Shown: positions 26,481-38,700 of the stretch, piece by piece
Layout: every line of letters begins with the position of its first letter
Position numbering within the stretch: position 1 is the stretch's first letter
Source: Thiohalobacter sp.
GTDB taxonomy: Bacteria; Pseudomonadota; Gammaproteobacteria; Thiohalobacterales; Thiohalobacteraceae
Direction of reading: 5' to 3'
Length of the DNA stretch: 64,000 nucleotides
Assembly: GCF_027000115.1 (NCBI RefSeq)
Contig: NZ_JALTON010000018.1
Coordinates: 1 to 64,000, forward strand
Program-made: the position numbers and the translations under genes
Notes under the pieces: model-generated
What the model saw: only the letters and a program-made list of their open reading frames with translations
The model's database searches: none
Told to the model about the DNA's origin: nothing

Positions 26481-28475
26481 TCAGAACAGGGATTCGACCG
26501 TGTTCACCACATTGTCCACGGTGAAGCCGAATTCCTTGAACAGCTCGCCGGCGGGCGCGGACTCGCCGAAGCGATCCAGACCCACCACCGCGCCGTTCAG
26601 GCCCGTGTACTTGCGCCAGTAGTCGGTGACGCCGGCCTCGACGGCGACGCGACGGGTGCAGGCCGCGGGCAGGACGGATTCGCGATAGTCGGCATCCTGG
26701 GCATCGAACACATCGGTCGACGGCATGGATACCACGCGCACCTTGCGGCCCTTGCCGGCCAGCGCCTCGGCGGCCTTCACCGCCAGATCCACTTCGGAGC
26801 CGGTGGCGATGATGATGGCCTCGGGCTCGCCCTCGCAGTCGCGCAACACATAGCCACCCCGGGCGATGTTGGCGATCTGCCCGGCATCCCGGGTCATGTG
26901 CGGCAGACCCTGACGCGAGAACACCAGGCTGGTGGGGCCCTCCTTGCGCTCCACGGCCGCCTTCCAGGCCACGGCGGTCTCCACCGTGTCACAGGGCCGC
27001 CACAGCGACATGTTGGGCATCAGCCGCAGGGTGGCGATCTGCTCCACCGGCTGGTGGGTGGGACCGTCCTCGCCAAGGCCGATGGAATCGTGAGTGTAGA
27101 CGAAGATGTTGCGAATCTTCATCAGCGCCGCCATGCGCAGGGCATTGCGGGCGTACTCGGAGAACATCAGGAAGGTGCCGCCGAAGGGCACGAAACCGCC
27201 GTGCAGCGAGATGCCGTTCATCATCGCGGACATGCCGAACTCGCGCACGCCATAGGACAGGTAGTTGCCGTCGGTCACGGTGCGCGTGATCTGCTTCGAC
27301 TCGCTCCAGCTGGTGAGGTTGGAGGGGGTCAGGTCGGCGGACCCGCCCAGGAACTCGGGCAGCGCCTTGGCATAGGCCTCGATGGTGTTCTGCGAGGCCT
27401 TGCGGGTCGCGGGGCTCTCGGCCTTCTCGTCACAGGCCTTGATGAAGTCGCTGGTGATCTGCTCCCAGTTGCCGGGCAGCTCGCCCTTCATGCGGCGCTC
27501 GAATTCGGCGGCCAGGTCGGGGAAGGCGGCCTTGTAGGCAGCAAACTTCTCGTTCCAGGCGGCTTCGGCCTTGGCGCCGACCTCGCGGGCGTCCCAGGCG
27601 GAGTAGATCTCGTCCGGAATCTCGAACGGCGGGTACTTCCAGCCCAGGTTCTCGCGGGTGGCCTTGATCTCGTCCTCGCCCAGCGGCGCACCGTGGCAGT
27701 CGTGGCTGCCGCAGAGGTTGGGCGCGCCATAGCCGATCACCGTCCTGCAGCAGATCAGCGAAGGCTTGTCGTTGACCGACTTGGCCTCGTGAATGGCCTT
27801 GCTGATGGCATCGGGATCATGGCCGTCGACATCGCGTACCACGTGCCAGCCGTAGGCCTCGAAGCGCTTGGCGGTATCGTCGGTAAACCAGTTCTCGACA
27901 TGGCCGTCGATGGAGATGCCGTTGTCGTCCCAGAAGGCGATCAGCTTGCCCAGGCCCAGAGTCCCGGCCAGCGAGCAGGCCTCGTGGGAGATGCCTTCCA
28001 TCATGCAGCCGTCGCCGAGGAACACATAGGTGTAGTGATCGACGATGTGGTGGCCTTCGCGGTTGAACTGGCCGGCCAGGGTGCGTTCGGCCAGCGCCAT
28101 GCCCACGGCATTGGTGATGCCCTGGCCCAGCGGGCCGGTGGTGGTCTCGACGCCGGGGGTGTAACCGTACTCGGGGTGTCCGGGGGTCTTGGAGTGCAGC
28201 TGACGGAAGTTCTTGATCTCTTCCATCGGCAGGTCGTAGCCGGTGAGATGCAGGAGGGAGTAGATCAGCATCGAGCCATGGCCGTTGGACAGCACGAAGC
28301 GGTCGCGATCCCACCAGTCAGGGTTGGCCGGGTTGTGCTTGAGGAAGTCGTTCCACAGCACTTCGGCGATGTCCGCCATGCCCATCGGGGCGCCGGGATG
28401 GCCCGATTTGGCCTTCTGGACCGCATCCATGCTGAGCGCACGGATGGCGTTGGCAAGTTCTCTGCGCGAAGGCAT
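26481..28475 (-). CDS. tkt: Transketolase
   Basis: A 664-residue thiamine diphosphate enzyme of the Calvin and pentose phosphate cycles. Present are [23 protein letters not shown], the ThDP motif [31 protein letters not shown], and the C-terminal [21 protein letters not shown]. First gene of the minus-strand operon tkt-gap-pgk-pyk-fba. Upstream lies a 389-base gap that should hold the promoter. Confidence 0.96.
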   Translation of the reverse strand: MPSRRELANAIRALSMDAVQKAKSGHPGAPMGMADIAEVLWNDFLKHNPANPDWWDRDRFVLSNGHGSMLIYSLLHLTGYDLPMEEIKNFRQLHSKTPGHPEYGYTPGVETTTGPLGQGITNAVGMALAERTLAGQFNREGHHIVDHYTYVFLGDGCMMEGISHEACSLAGTLGLGKLIAFWDDNGISIDGHVENWFTDDTAKRFEAYGWHVVRDVDGHDPDAISKAIHEAKSVNDKPSLICCRTVIGYGAPNLCGSHDCHGAPLGEDEIKATRENLGWKYPPFEIPDEIYSAWDAREVGAKAEAAWNEKFAAYKAAFPDLAAEFERRMKGELPGNWEQITSDFIKACDEKAESPATRKASQNTIEAYAKALPEFLGGSADLTPSNLTSWSESKQITRTVTDGNYLSYGVREFGMSAMMNGISLHGGFVPFGGTFLMFSEYARNALRMAALMKIRNIFVYTHDSIGLGEDGPTHQPVEQIATLRLMPNMSLWRPCDTVETAVAWKAAVERKEGPTSLVFSRQGLPHMTRDAGQIANIARGGYVLRDCEGEPEAIIIATGSEVDLAVKAAEALAGKGRKVRVVSMPSTDVFDAQDADYRESVLPAACTRRVAVEAGVTDYWRKYTGLNGAVVGLDRFGESAPAGELFKEFGFTVDNVVNTVESLF

Positions 28476-28864
28476 CAGTCTCTCCTGTTTAACGCTTGTG
28501 AATCCGGCTGGCCCGACAGGCTCGCGGCGTCGACGGCCGCGCGGCCTGGACTCTCGCTCGTGTCTGGCCAGGCTGCATTGTCGATAGCGTGGGTCCCTGC
28601 CGCCGGCCCGGAAACCGGCCCGGGGAAATCAATTCGATTGTTTCAGATGCGCCATCTGTGCCGCGCTCGGGGCACGGCCACCCGCCACCGGGACGGGTCG
28701 AGCGGCGTATTTTCCCCCAGAAGCCCATGAGGGGCAATAGCGCCCTCCCGAGCGGATTTTATGACCCCATCAGCCTGCAAGGGCCAGAAAGAGACAGCAA
28801 GGTTCGCCCGGGCAATACCCCGTACGTCAACGACTTGGCGCGCACTGCCGGATGGCAATCCGGC
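28476..28864. other. Leader region of the tkt operon, no gene seen
   Basis: 389 bases between tkt and the redoxin gene, both on the minus strand. A 7-bp stem (28847-28853/28858-28864) follows the redoxin stop codon without a U-tract. A direct repeat of CCGGCCCGG lies around 28605-28625. I find no convincing promoter hexamers or CbbR-type site by eye. Confidence 0.4.
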
Positions 28865-29431
28865 TCAGCCAGCCGCCTCCGACTTCCATTTTATGGAACA
28901 GCCGATGCTCGGAATCTGTTCGCTCGGTCCGCGCCCGGTCTCGGCCACCTGCTTCATGGCCTCGTAGAGATCGCGGCGCACATCGGGTGGCGCGGCCTCC
29001 TTGCGCGAGGCGTCGAGACGGCCGCGATACTGCAGTTCCAGGTCGGCGTTGTAGCCGAAGAAGTCGGGCGTACAGACCGCGCCATAGGCCTTCGCCACGT
29101 CCTGGGTCTCGTCGAGCAGATAGGGGAAGGGGAAGTCGTACTCGGCGGCCACGCGCTGCATGTTGTCGAAGGAATCCTCCGGATAGTCGGCGGGATCATT
29201 GGACATGATGGCCACGCAGCCGATGCCCAGCGCCTGCAGATCGCGCGCATCGCGCACGATGCGATCACGCACCGCCTTGACGTAGGGACAGTGGTTGCAG
29301 ATGAACATGACCAGCAGCCCGCGCTCGCCGCGACACTGGTCGCGGGTCCAGACCCGGCCGTCGACGCCGGGCAGCGAAAAGTCGGGGGCGGGACGCCCGA
29401 AGTCGCATACGGGGGTTTCCAGACTGACCAT
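28865..29431 (-). CDS. Thioredoxin-like redoxin family protein
   Basis: 188 residues from an ATG with AAGGAGG upstream. The N-terminus [17 protein letters not shown] and the active-site region [17 protein letters not shown] show an AhpC/TSA-redoxin fold with a CxxC pair (Cys45, Cys48). The family includes peroxiredoxin-like and thiol-disulfide proteins; no signal peptide is seen, so cytoplasmic. The C-terminus ends with [11 protein letters not shown], as in other CNHCPYV redoxins. Divergent from metK. Partner unknown. Confidence 0.82.
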   Translation of the reverse strand: MVSLETPVCDFGRPAPDFSLPGVDGRVWTRDQCRGERGLLVMFICNHCPYVKAVRDRIVRDARDLQALGIGCVAIMSNDPADYPEDSFDNMQRVAAEYDFPFPYLLDETQDVAKAYGAVCTPDFFGYNADLELQYRGRLDASRKEAAPPDVRRDLYEAMKQVAETGRGPSEQIPSIGCSIKWKSEAAG

Positions 29432-29587
29432 GGCAGGCCTCCTTGGGTGAAACGGGGCCATCATGATAGTCATCGCGCACCCGCCTGTCCCGGCTCGCAT
29501 TGGCGTGCACATGGCGCTAAACTGCCCGCGGCACGGCCCGCCGGGACGCGGGGAACCGACCCGAACCGACTGTCGAAGACGACAATC

Positions 29588-30757
<1,170 letters not shown>

Positions 30758-30835
30758 ACGGGCATCGCCACTGAACCCACGACGGCATCCACCGCAAGGG
30801 GCCGCCCAGGGCTCGCGCGATGCGCCCTGCGGGGC

Positions 30836-30960
30836 AGATACAAGAGACAGGACAGCAAGATACAAGTGACCCGGAGCCGGTCATTCACCCTTCTGCGGCC
30901 AGGCAGCGCCAGCAACCAGGATGTTCCTTGTGCCTTGCCTCTTGTATCTTGTATCTTGTA
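30836..30960. repeat. Inverted degenerate-word element (CAAGATACAAG/CTTGTATCTTG family)
   Basis: The left arm (30836-30866) carries AGATACAAGAGACAG and AGATACAAG words. The right arm (30926-30960) carries CTTGCCTCTTGTATCTTGTATCTTG. The arms are inverse complements and could base-pair across about 60 bases. It lies between metK and the SAH riboswitch. Same family as the element at 8.3 kb. Confidence 0.65.
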
Positions 30961-30980
30961 CCCCGGTTTCCCACCGTACT

Positions 30981-31051
30981 TCCGAGGAGCGCTGCAGCGG
31001 GATGACTCGTCAGGCTCGGAACGTGCGCATCAGATGAACAACGGCGCTCAT
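30981..31051 (+). promoter_or_regulatory. S-adenosylhomocysteine (SAH) riboswitch
   Basis: The leader of ahcY has the conserved SAH aptamer blocks in order: CCGAGGAGCGCTGC (from 30982), then CAGGCTCGG (from 31011) closing the P1-type helix with CCGAG, and finally AACGGCGCTC (about 31040-31049) pairing back to GAGCGCT. This is the known arrangement of the ahcY-associated SAH riboswitch in proteobacteria, which turns expression on when SAH accumulates. It ends about 22 bases before the start codon, so control is probably by exposing the ribosome-binding site. Confidence 0.88.
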
Positions 31052-31073
31052 CTTGCTCATTCAGGAGATGAAC

Positions 31074-32486
31074 ATGAATGCCGTTCCCGAGAACTTCACC
31101 GACTTCCGCGTCGCCGACCTCTCCCTGGCTGACTGGGGCCGCAAGGAGATCGCCATTGCCGAGACCGAGATGCCCGGCCTGATGGCGCTGCGCGAGAAAT
31201 ACGGCGAAAGCAAGCCGCTCAAGGGCGCCCGCATCGCCGGTTCCCTGCACATGACCATCCAGACCGCCGTGCTGATCGAGACCCTGGTGGAACTCGGCGC
31301 CGAGGTGCGCTGGGCCTCCTGCAACATCTTCTCCACCCAGGACCACGCGGCCTCGGCCATCGCCGCCGACGGCATCCCGGTGTTCGCCTACAAGGGCGAA
31401 AGCCTGGAGGAATACTGGCAGTTCACCCACCGCATCATGGAATGGAGCGACGGCGGCACGCCGAACATGATCCTGGACGACGGTGGCGACGCCACCCTGC
31501 TGCTGCACCTCGGCACCCGGGCCGAATCCGACCCTTCGGTGCTGGACAACCCGACCAGCGAGGAAGAAGAAGTCCTTTACGCCGCCATCAAGGCGCGCCT
31601 GGCCGAAAGCCCGAACTGGTACTCCAGCATCATCAAGAACATCAAGGGCGTCACCGAGGAAACCACCACCGGCGTGCATCGTCTGTACCAGATGGAGGAA
31701 CGTGGCGAGCTGGCCTTCCCGGCCATCAATGTCAACGACTCGGTCACCAAGTCCAAGTTCGACAACCTCTACGGCTGCCGCGAGTCTCTGGTGGACGGCA
31801 TCAAGCGCGCCACCGATGTCATGATCGCGGGCAAGATCTGCGTGGTGCTCGGCTATGGCGACGTCGGCAAGGGCTGTGCCCAGTCGCTGCGCGGCCTGGG
31901 CGCCACCGTCTGGGTCACCGAGATCGACCCCATCTGCGCCCTGCAGGCAGCGATGGAAGGCTACCGCGTGGTGACCATGGAGGAGGCCGCGCCCGTGGCC
32001 GACATCTTCGTCACTGCCACCGGCAACTTCCATGTCATCACCCATGACCACATGGCCGCGATGAAGGACGAGGCCATCGTCTGCAACATCGGCCACTTCG
32101 ACAACGAAATCGACGTGGCCAGCCTGGAGAAGTACGAGTGGGAGGAGATCAAGCCCCAGGTCGATCACGTCATCTTCCCCGACGGCAAGAAGATCATCCT
32201 GCTGGCCAAGGGACGGCTGGTGAACCTGGGTTGCGCCACCGGGCACCCGAGCTTCGTCATGTCCAACTCCTTCACCAACCAGGTGCTGGCCCAGATGGAG
32301 CTGTTCAACCACCCGGACCAGTACGAGAAGAAGGTCTATGTGCTGCCCAAGAAGCTGGACGAGGAAGTGGCGCGGCTGCACCTGGAGAAGATCGGCGTCC
32401 ATCTGACGCAGCTCACCCAGGAACAGGCCGACTACATCGGCGTGCCCGTGGAAGGCCCCTACAAACCCGATCATTATCGTTACTGA
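31074..32486 (+). CDS. ahcY: Adenosylhomocysteinase (S-adenosylhomocysteine hydrolase)
   Basis: A 470-residue NAD-dependent hydrolase splitting SAH to adenosine and homocysteine. [41 protein letters not shown], the NAD-binding [18 protein letters not shown] and the C-terminal KPDHYRY are diagnostic. Of three near ATGs, 31074 is chosen because AGGAG sits six bases before it. Directly downstream of the SAH riboswitch. Confidence 0.96.
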   Translation: MNAVPENFTDFRVADLSLADWGRKEIAIAETEMPGLMALREKYGESKPLKGARIAGSLHMTIQTAVLIETLVELGAEVRWASCNIFSTQDHAASAIAADGIPVFAYKGESLEEYWQFTHRIMEWSDGGTPNMILDDGGDATLLLHLGTRAESDPSVLDNPTSEEEEVLYAAIKARLAESPNWYSSIIKNIKGVTEETTTGVHRLYQMEERGELAFPAINVNDSVTKSKFDNLYGCRESLVDGIKRATDVMIAGKICVVLGYGDVGKGCAQSLRGLGATVWVTEIDPICALQAAMEGYRVVTMEEAAPVADIFVTATGNFHVITHDHMAAMKDEAIVCNIGHFDNEIDVASLEKYEWEEIKPQVDHVIFPDGKKIILLAKGRLVNLGCATGHPSFVMSNSFTNQVLAQMELFNHPDQYEKKVYVLPKKLDEEVARLHLEKIGVHLTQLTQEQADYIGVPVEGPYKPDHYRY

Positions 32487-32493
32487 GAGATAG

Positions 32494-32603
32494 CCGCGGA
32501 AACCACGGAAACCACGGAAACATGCCCATGTTCACTGCGGCGCACGTGCTCCACGCGGCGCTGTAGAACCTGACATTTTCCGTGGTTTCAGTGGATTCCG
32601 TGG
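32494..32603. repeat. Inverted CCGTGGTTTC-word element upstream of metF
   Basis: The left arm (32494-32521) has three GGAAACCAC words. The right arm (32576-32603) has CCGTGGTTTC and GGATTCCGTGG words in inverse orientation. The right arm nearly matches that of the element at 21.06-21.08 kb. It ends 15 bases before the metF start codon. Confidence 0.65.
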
Positions 32604-32618
32604 CCATCATTCCGGATC

Positions 32619-33464
32619 ATGGAATCACAGAAAAAATTCCCGCGCACCTTCAGCTGCGAGTTCTTCCCGCCCAAGACACCGGAGGGCGCGGAAAAGCTGG
32701 CGCGTGTGCGCGAAGCGCTCACCGCGGGCATGCAGCCCGCGTTCTTTTCGGTGACCTTCGGCGCCGGCGGCAGCACCCAGCAGGGCACGCTGGACACGGT
32801 GCTCGCCATCCAGGCCGCCGGCCAGGAGGCAGCTCCCCACCTGTCCTGCATCGGCTCGACCCGCGACAGCGTCCGCGCGCTGCTGGAACGCTATCGCGCC
32901 GCCGGGGTCCGGCGCATCGTCGCCCTGCGCGGCGACATGCCCTCGGGCATGCGCGAGGCCGGCGAGTTCCGTCACGCCAACGAACTGGTGGCCTTCATCC
33001 GCGAAGTCACCGGCGACCACTTCCATATCGAGGTCGCCGCCTATCCGGAGTTCCATCCCCAGGCGCCAAATGCCTTCCGCGACCTGGAAAACTTCCGCCG
33101 CAAGGTGCAGGCCGGCGCCGACAGCGCCATCACCCAGTACTTCTATTCGCTGGAGGCCTACCTGCATTTCGTGGACGACTGCGAGGGCATGGGGCTGGAC
33201 CTGCCCATCGTGCCCGGCATCATGCCCATCACCAACCACACCCAGCTCGCACGCTTCTCCGATGCCTGCGGCGCAGAGATTCCGCGCTGGATCCGCAAGC
33301 GGCTCGAGGCCTACGGCGACGACCGCGCCGCCATCCAGGCATTTGGCGAGGCGGTGGTCAGCGATCTCTGTCGTGACCTGCTCGAGGCCGGCGCGCCCGG
33401 CCTGCACTTCTACACCATGAACCGGGCCGAGCCGACGCTGGCCATCTGGCGCAACCTCGCCTGA
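32619..33464 (+). CDS. metF: Methylenetetrahydrofolate reductase
   Basis: A 281-residue flavin-dependent TIM barrel of bacterial MetF type, reducing methylene-THF to methyl-THF for methionine synthesis. FSCEFFPPKTPEG, SVTFGAGGST, ALRGDMPSG, ITQYFYS, PGIMPITN and GAPGLHFYTMNRAE are present. ATG at 32619; the usual strong Shine-Dalgarno is absent because the leader is repeat-derived (only GGAT is near). Follows ahcY on the same strand, consistent with methyl-cycle function. Confidence 0.95.
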   Translation: MESQKKFPRTFSCEFFPPKTPEGAEKLARVREALTAGMQPAFFSVTFGAGGSTQQGTLDTVLAIQAAGQEAAPHLSCIGSTRDSVRALLERYRAAGVRRIVALRGDMPSGMREAGEFRHANELVAFIREVTGDHFHIEVAAYPEFHPQAPNAFRDLENFRRKVQAGADSAITQYFYSLEAYLHFVDDCEGMGLDLPIVPGIMPITNHTQLARFSDACGAEIPRWIRKRLEAYGDDRAAIQAFGEAVVSDLCRDLLEAGAPGLHFYTMNRAEPTLAIWRNLA

Positions 33465-33468
33465 ACCC

Positions 33469-34203
33469 GTGCGCCTGACCCGGCTGTTCGTACCCTTCCC
33501 GCTCGCCGGCCAGGACGAGGTGGAACTCGACGAGCGCTGCCGCCAGCATGCCGTGCAGGTGCTGCGCCTGCGCGCCGGCGACCCACTGCTGTTGTTCGAC
33601 GGCCAGGGCGGCGAATACCGTGCGGAGCTGATCGCAGCCAGCCGCAGGACAGCGCGCGCCCGGCTGCTCGAATTTGTCGATCGTGACCTGGAGTCGCCAC
33701 TGGCGATCACCCTGTGCCAGGGCATCGCCCGCGGCGAGCGCATGGACTGGGTACTGCAGAAGGCAACGGAACTCGGCGTGGCCCGGGTGGTGCCGGTGAT
33801 CTGCGAACGGACCCAGGTACGGCTCGATACCGAACGCCGCGAACGGCGCATGCGCCACTGGCAGGGCATCCTGATCCATGCCGCCGAGCAGTCGGGGCGC
33901 ACCCGCATCCCCGAACTCCGTCCACCGCTGCCCTTGCCGGAACTGCTGGCCGAACCATTCGATGGCCTGTCGCTGATTCTGGATCCGCGCGCCCGGACGC
34001 GCCTGGCGCAACTGGAAGCGCCGGACTCGGCGCGGGTCGGCGTACTGATCGGACCGGAGGGCGGCCTGAGCGAGAACGAGCGGGAGGCGGCGGGGGCGGC
34101 CGGCTATCGTGGGATGGTGCTGGGGCCGCGCATCCTGCGCACGGAAACGGCGGCGGTGGCAGCGCTCACGGCGCTGCAGTTGACCTGGGGCGATCTGGGC
34201 TGA
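33469..34203 (+). CDS. rsmE: 16S rRNA m3U1498 methyltransferase
   Basis: A 244-residue SPOUT-class methyltransferase. The N-terminal RNA-binding part (LTRLFVPFPL, HAVQVLRLRAGD) is followed by the knot, with ATELGVARVVPVICERTQ, LIGPEGGLSENER and LGPRILRTETAAVAAL. GTG start at 33469, four bases after metF, so likely coupled. Convergent with the CheW-like gene. Confidence 0.93.
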   Translation: MRLTRLFVPFPLAGQDEVELDERCRQHAVQVLRLRAGDPLLLFDGQGGEYRAELIAASRRTARARLLEFVDRDLESPLAITLCQGIARGERMDWVLQKATELGVARVVPVICERTQVRLDTERRERRMRHWQGILIHAAEQSGRTRIPELRPPLPLPELLAEPFDGLSLILDPRARTRLAQLEAPDSARVGVLIGPEGGLSENEREAAGAAGYRGMVLGPRILRTETAAVAALTALQLTWGDLG

Positions 34204-34219
34204 ATCCGTGCCAGGTCGC

Positions 34220-34687
34220 TCAGGCGGCCTGTTTCCAGTAGCCGGTCACCAGCCCTTCGAGGCGCTTGAGGTCGGGAATGACGGCAGGCATCCCGTTGAC
34301 CTGAACCCGGGCCAGTTCGCCGGTGGCGGGTTCCAGCGCACCGGCCGACTGCACATCGTCCGCGCCGACCCGGAGCAGGCGCGGAATGCCGGCGGTGACC
34401 AGGGCATAGAAGGGGACCCGCCGATCGCCGGTAACGGTGTTCAGCACCGCGATACGGGCCTGGGCCGACAGGGCCGGCACCGGCTCTCCGCGGAGCGCTT
34501 CAAATGAAATCAGGGGGATACGATGGCCGCGCCAGTCCATGACGCCCAGCACCCAGTCCGGTGCGTCGCTCACCGGGGCGGGTTCGGAATAGCCCACCAC
34601 CTCGGCTACCGCCACGTTCGGGACCAGCAGCGTACTGCCGGCCAGCGGAACCATCAGGCTGCGCACCTTGTCCTGGATCACGTTCAT
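34220..34687 (-). CDS. chpC: CheW-like chemosensory protein (ChpC)
   Basis: A 155-residue CheW-domain protein: LMVPLAGSTLLVPNVAVAEVVGY, DWVLGVMDWRGHRIPLISFE and a VDDVQSAG-type C-terminal part. Last gene of the Pil-Chp cluster, after chpB, as in Pseudomonas aeruginosa, where ChpC links additional receptors to ChpA. A single domain with no enzymatic motif. Confidence 0.82.
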   Translation of the reverse strand: MNVIQDKVRSLMVPLAGSTLLVPNVAVAEVVGYSEPAPVSDAPDWVLGVMDWRGHRIPLISFEALRGEPVPALSAQARIAVLNTVTGDRRVPFYALVTAGIPRLLRVGADDVQSAGALEPATGELARVQVNGMPAVIPDLKRLEGLVTGYWKQAA

Positions 34688-34708
34688 GCCCCCTCTCCTT
34701 GCACCGGC

Positions 34709-35701
34709 CTATCCGGATAATACGCCCGCTTCCGAAGTCAATTCAACAACTTGCCTGGCGAGATCCATGGGGTCTCCACTGCCCGCGACGTCCACCCTGG
34801 CGCGTGCGGCATCCGGCATGCTGCTGATAACACAGCTATCGGCATTCTGAACCAGAACTGTACCCCCCCGGCGGACCACCTCCTCGCAGCCCAGCGCCCC
34901 GTCCTCGCCCATGCCGCTGAAGATGACGGCCCCGACCCTTGGGCCGTAGGCCCCCGCCGCCTGCTCCAGCACGTCATCGATGCAGGGCCGGTAGGCCCCC
35001 GGGATGTCCTCGTCGCGCAGCTCGATGACCCCGGCATCGGTAAAGGTCAGGCGCCGGTCGCTGGGGGTGACCAGCACCTCGCCGGCCAGCGGCCGCTGCC
35101 CCTGCTGCGCCGGCGCGACGCGCAGGGCGCACACCCGCCCGAGCTGTTCAGCCAGCAGGGGCACGAAGCTCTTGCCGATGTGCTGGGCAAGCACGAAGGC
35201 CGCCGGTATGTCCGCCGGCAGGGCACCGAGAAAGGCCTTCACCGCCTGGGGCCCGCCCAGCGAGGCGCCGAGTACCCACAGCCGACGCGGCGGTGCGCCG
35301 CCGGCCTCGCCCTCCACCACACGCAGCGCCGGCCGCGCCACGGGTTCCGGATCGGCCACGGCGGAGGCCGGCCGCCCGGCCAGCTCGCGCAGCTTGGCGA
35401 CCAGGGTTGAACCCCAGCCCTCTCCGCCCGGTCCGCCGCCCTCGTTGAACAGGATGGGCACCGGGCTGGATTCGATGAGCTGTTCGAAGCGATCGATCAG
35501 CCCCACGGCGTCCTCGTCGAGGTTCACCAGTGCAACGTCGGCAGCAGTCAGCCGGGCCGCGGGATCGGCAAGCTCGCCGATGGAGGTCTCCAACACCACG
35601 GCCAGGCCGCTGTCCTCCAGCAGCCGGCGGAGTTGCCGGCTGCGGCGGCCGCTCTCGGCAATCAGGGCGACACGCAGGGCCGGCAGGCCGGCATCAGCCA
35701 T
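34709..35701 (-). CDS. chpB: CheB-type methylesterase (ChpB)
   Basis: 330 residues. The N-terminal third is receiver-like (VALIAESGRRSRQLRRLLEDSGL) but lacks an obvious full acidic pocket. The C-terminal CheB catalytic domain has LWVLGASLGGPQAVKAFL with the Ser nucleophile (GAS), VLAQHIGKSF with the His, and AVIFSGMGEDGALG with the Asp. It would demethylate PilJ, opposing PilK. Overlaps the chpA stop by 8 bases. Confidence 0.87.
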   Translation of the reverse strand: MADAGLPALRVALIAESGRRSRQLRRLLEDSGLAVVLETSIGELADPAARLTAADVALVNLDEDAVGLIDRFEQLIESSPVPILFNEGGGPGGEGWGSTLVAKLRELAGRPASAVADPEPVARPALRVVEGEAGGAPPRRLWVLGASLGGPQAVKAFLGALPADIPAAFVLAQHIGKSFVPLLAEQLGRVCALRVAPAQQGQRPLAGEVLVTPSDRRLTFTDAGVIELRDEDIPGAYRPCIDDVLEQAAGAYGPRVGAVIFSGMGEDGALGCEEVVRRGGTVLVQNADSCVISSMPDAARARVDVAGSGDPMDLARQVVELTSEAGVLSG

Positions 35702-38700
35702 GCTGCTTGCGGGCTGCGATCAGCTCGGCAATGTTGTCGAGCAGATCGGATTCCTGGTAGGGCTTGCCCAGGTAGCGGTCGACGCCGATCTCCATGGCAC
35801 GGTTGCGATGCTTCTCGCCGGTGCGCGAGGTGATCATGATGATGGGGATGTCGCGCAGTCGAGGCTCGTTGCGTATGTGGGTCGCCAGCTCGAAACCATC
35901 CATGCGCGGCATCTCGATATCCAGCAGCATGACATCGGGGATATGCTCCTGCAGCTGGGCCACGGCATCGACACCATCCTTGGCGGTGATGACCTGCATG
36001 TCATTGCGTTCCAGCAGGCGCGTGGTCACCTTGCGCACGGTGATGGAGTCGTCGACCACCATGACCAGAGGCTGGGTGCGCTCCGGCTCGGCCGCGGGCG
36101 GCGCCTCGGCGCGGGCGACATTCAGCACCACGCCGCCGCGAACCAGCCCGGCCAGATCGAGGATCAGTACCACGCGGCCGTCGCCGAGGATGGTCGCCCC
36201 GGAAATGCCACGTACGGTCGATATCTGCGGGCCTACCGACTTCACCACGGTTTCACGGCTGCCCAGCAGGGCTTCGACCTGCAACGCCATGTGGTGATCA
36301 CCGGCACGCACCAGCAGCACCGGCAGCCGCTTGGGTGCGCCGCTGCCCAGGACAGCGCGGCCCTGGCCCAGCATCTCGCCGAGATGGCGAACCTCGTATT
36401 CATGGCCAGCGTACTCGAAGCGCCGCTCGGGATCGGCGTAGAAACCTTCCAGCTCCTCCTGGCTCATGCGTACCACGCCCTCGATGCCGGTGAGCGGAAT
36501 CGCGTAGATGTCCTCGTGCACCTGCACCAGAAGCGCCTGGTTGATGGCGAGGGTGAAGGGTAGACGGACAGTGAAGCGCGTACCCTGACCCGCCGTGGAA
36601 TCGATGTGCAACGAGCCACCGAGCTGCTTGACCTCGCTGTTGACCACGTCCATGCCCACGCCGCGGCCAGCGATCTGGCTGACCTCCTCGGCGGTACTGA
36701 AACCGGTCTCCAGCACGAACTGCATGATCTCGTTGTCGGTGAACGCGGCATCATCCTCGAGCAGGCCACGCTCGCGCGCCTTGCGGCGGATGGCCTCCAG
36801 GTTGAGTCCGGCGCCGTCATCGGACAGGGTGATGACCACATCCGAGCCTTCGCGCTTGAGCGCCACCGTGATGGTACCGGTGGGTCGCTTGCCCCTGGCC
36901 TTCCGTTCCTCGGGCGACTCGATGCCATGGGCGACGGCATTGCGCAGCATGTGCTCGATGGGCGCGATGATGCGGTCGATGACCGTGCGGTCCATCTCGC
37001 CCTCGGCGCCCTCGATCACCAGCTCGGCGCGCTTGCCCAGTTCCTGGCAGGCCTGGCGCACGATACGTCGCATGCGCGGCGCGAGTCCGGAGAAGGGCAC
37101 CATGCGGGTCCGCATCAGGCCTTCCTGCAGCTCGGTATTGACCCGTGCCTGCTGCACCAGCAGGGTCTCGGACTCGCGGGTGATGTTCTCCAGCAGATTC
37201 TGGATGGAGACCAGGTCGCCGATACTCTCCATCATGGCCCGCGAGAGGGTCTGCAGGGTGGAGTAGCGGTCCATCTCCAGCGGATCGAAGTCCTCCTGGT
37301 CCGAGCCGTCGATGCCTTCGCGCTCGTAGCGGTACAGGACCTGTGCCTCGGTCTCGATCTCCATCTTGCGCAGCTGTTCACGCAGACGATCGACCGTCTG
37401 TCCTAGCTCGGACAGGTTGAAGCGGTAGGAACCGACCTGCTGCTCCAGCCGGGCGCGATAGATGCTGATCTCGCCCGCATAGTTGACCATGTCGTCGAGC
37501 AGGTCGGCACGCACGCGCACCAGCTCCTGCTTTTCCTTTTCGGCCGGCGCGGCACGCTCCTCGCGCGGCACCTCGGGTACGGCAGCGGCGGCGACCGCGG
37601 CCTCCAGCTCCGAGACTTCCTCCGCCGCCGGTTCCGTGGTGCTTGCCGGAACCCGCGGCGTCTCGCCGCGACGCAGCGCCTCGATCTGCTCGATCAGGTC
37701 CTGTGCCGGGGGCACGGGCTGTCGCGCCTTGACCGCCTCCACCTGGTGAACCAGTCGGTCGTGGGCGGCATGCAACAGATCGAACAGGCCCTGGCTCGGC
37801 TGGACCTGGCCCTCGTCGGCCGCGATCAGCAGGGATTCCAGATGATGGGAGAGGTCACCGATCTCGGTGAGATCGCTCATGCGCGCGCCACCCTTGAGGG
37901 TATGCAGATCGCGCTGCAGGGCCGCCATGAGGTCACGGTCGTCCGGCGCATCCATCCAGGCCTGCAAGGTCGCCTCGCTGGACTCGAGGATCTCGTCGCC
38001 TTCCTCGAGAAAGACCTCGATGAGTTCCTCGTCGGGGCCCTCGTCGCCGGCATCCGCTTCGGCTTCGGATTCTGCCTCGAGCTCGACCGGCTCGGCCTCC
38101 GGTTCGATGGCCTCGGCGCCGGCGTCCTCGCCCCCCGGCTCGACGGGCTCGGCCTGGATCTCGACGACCTCGGTCTCGGCTCCGGCCATCTCCATCTCGA
38201 CCGGCACATCGTCCAGTTCGACGGTCTCTACCGTCATCCCGTCCTCGTCGCGGGTGACGGCCTCGGGTTCGATTTCCACCGGCTCGGACAGCTCCGGCAT
38301 CGCCCCCGTCTCCGGCAGGTCTGCCCCGGCATCGACAGGCCCCGCTTCCACCTCGACGAGCGGTTCACCGGGCGGCGTCTCCTCGACAACGGCTTCGGAC
38401 AGCTCGATCTCCCCGGCCGGCAGGGACTCGAGCAGGTCCGGCGTGCGCACCAGTCCGGCGATGCGGGTGATCAGCGGCTGCACATCCGGCAGCTCGGGTG
38501 CGACCCCGGCATACAGCGGCAGGATGGCCTCGACCTGTTCAACGAGCTGGGCCAGCGCCCGGTGACCATCGGCCGGCATGTACAGGCGCTCGGCGTTCAG
38601 CGCCTTGGCATAGCGTTCGAACTCGGCGGCGATGTCGGCGATGGCCGTCGCGCCCGCCATGTGGGCACTGCCATGCAGGGTGTGCAGGGCACGGATCAGG

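Noticed and set aside
28847-28864. Intrinsic terminator after the redoxin gene
   Set aside because: The 7-bp stem is real but no U-tract follows on the minus strand.
29432-29587. SAM riboswitch upstream of metK
   Set aside because: No SAM-I or SAM-II signature blocks found in the leader, unlike the obvious SAH aptamer before ahcY.
30836-30960. Possible CRISPR array
   Set aside because: The repeating words are 8-10 bases, degenerate and inverted between arms; no uniform repeats or spacers and no cas genes.
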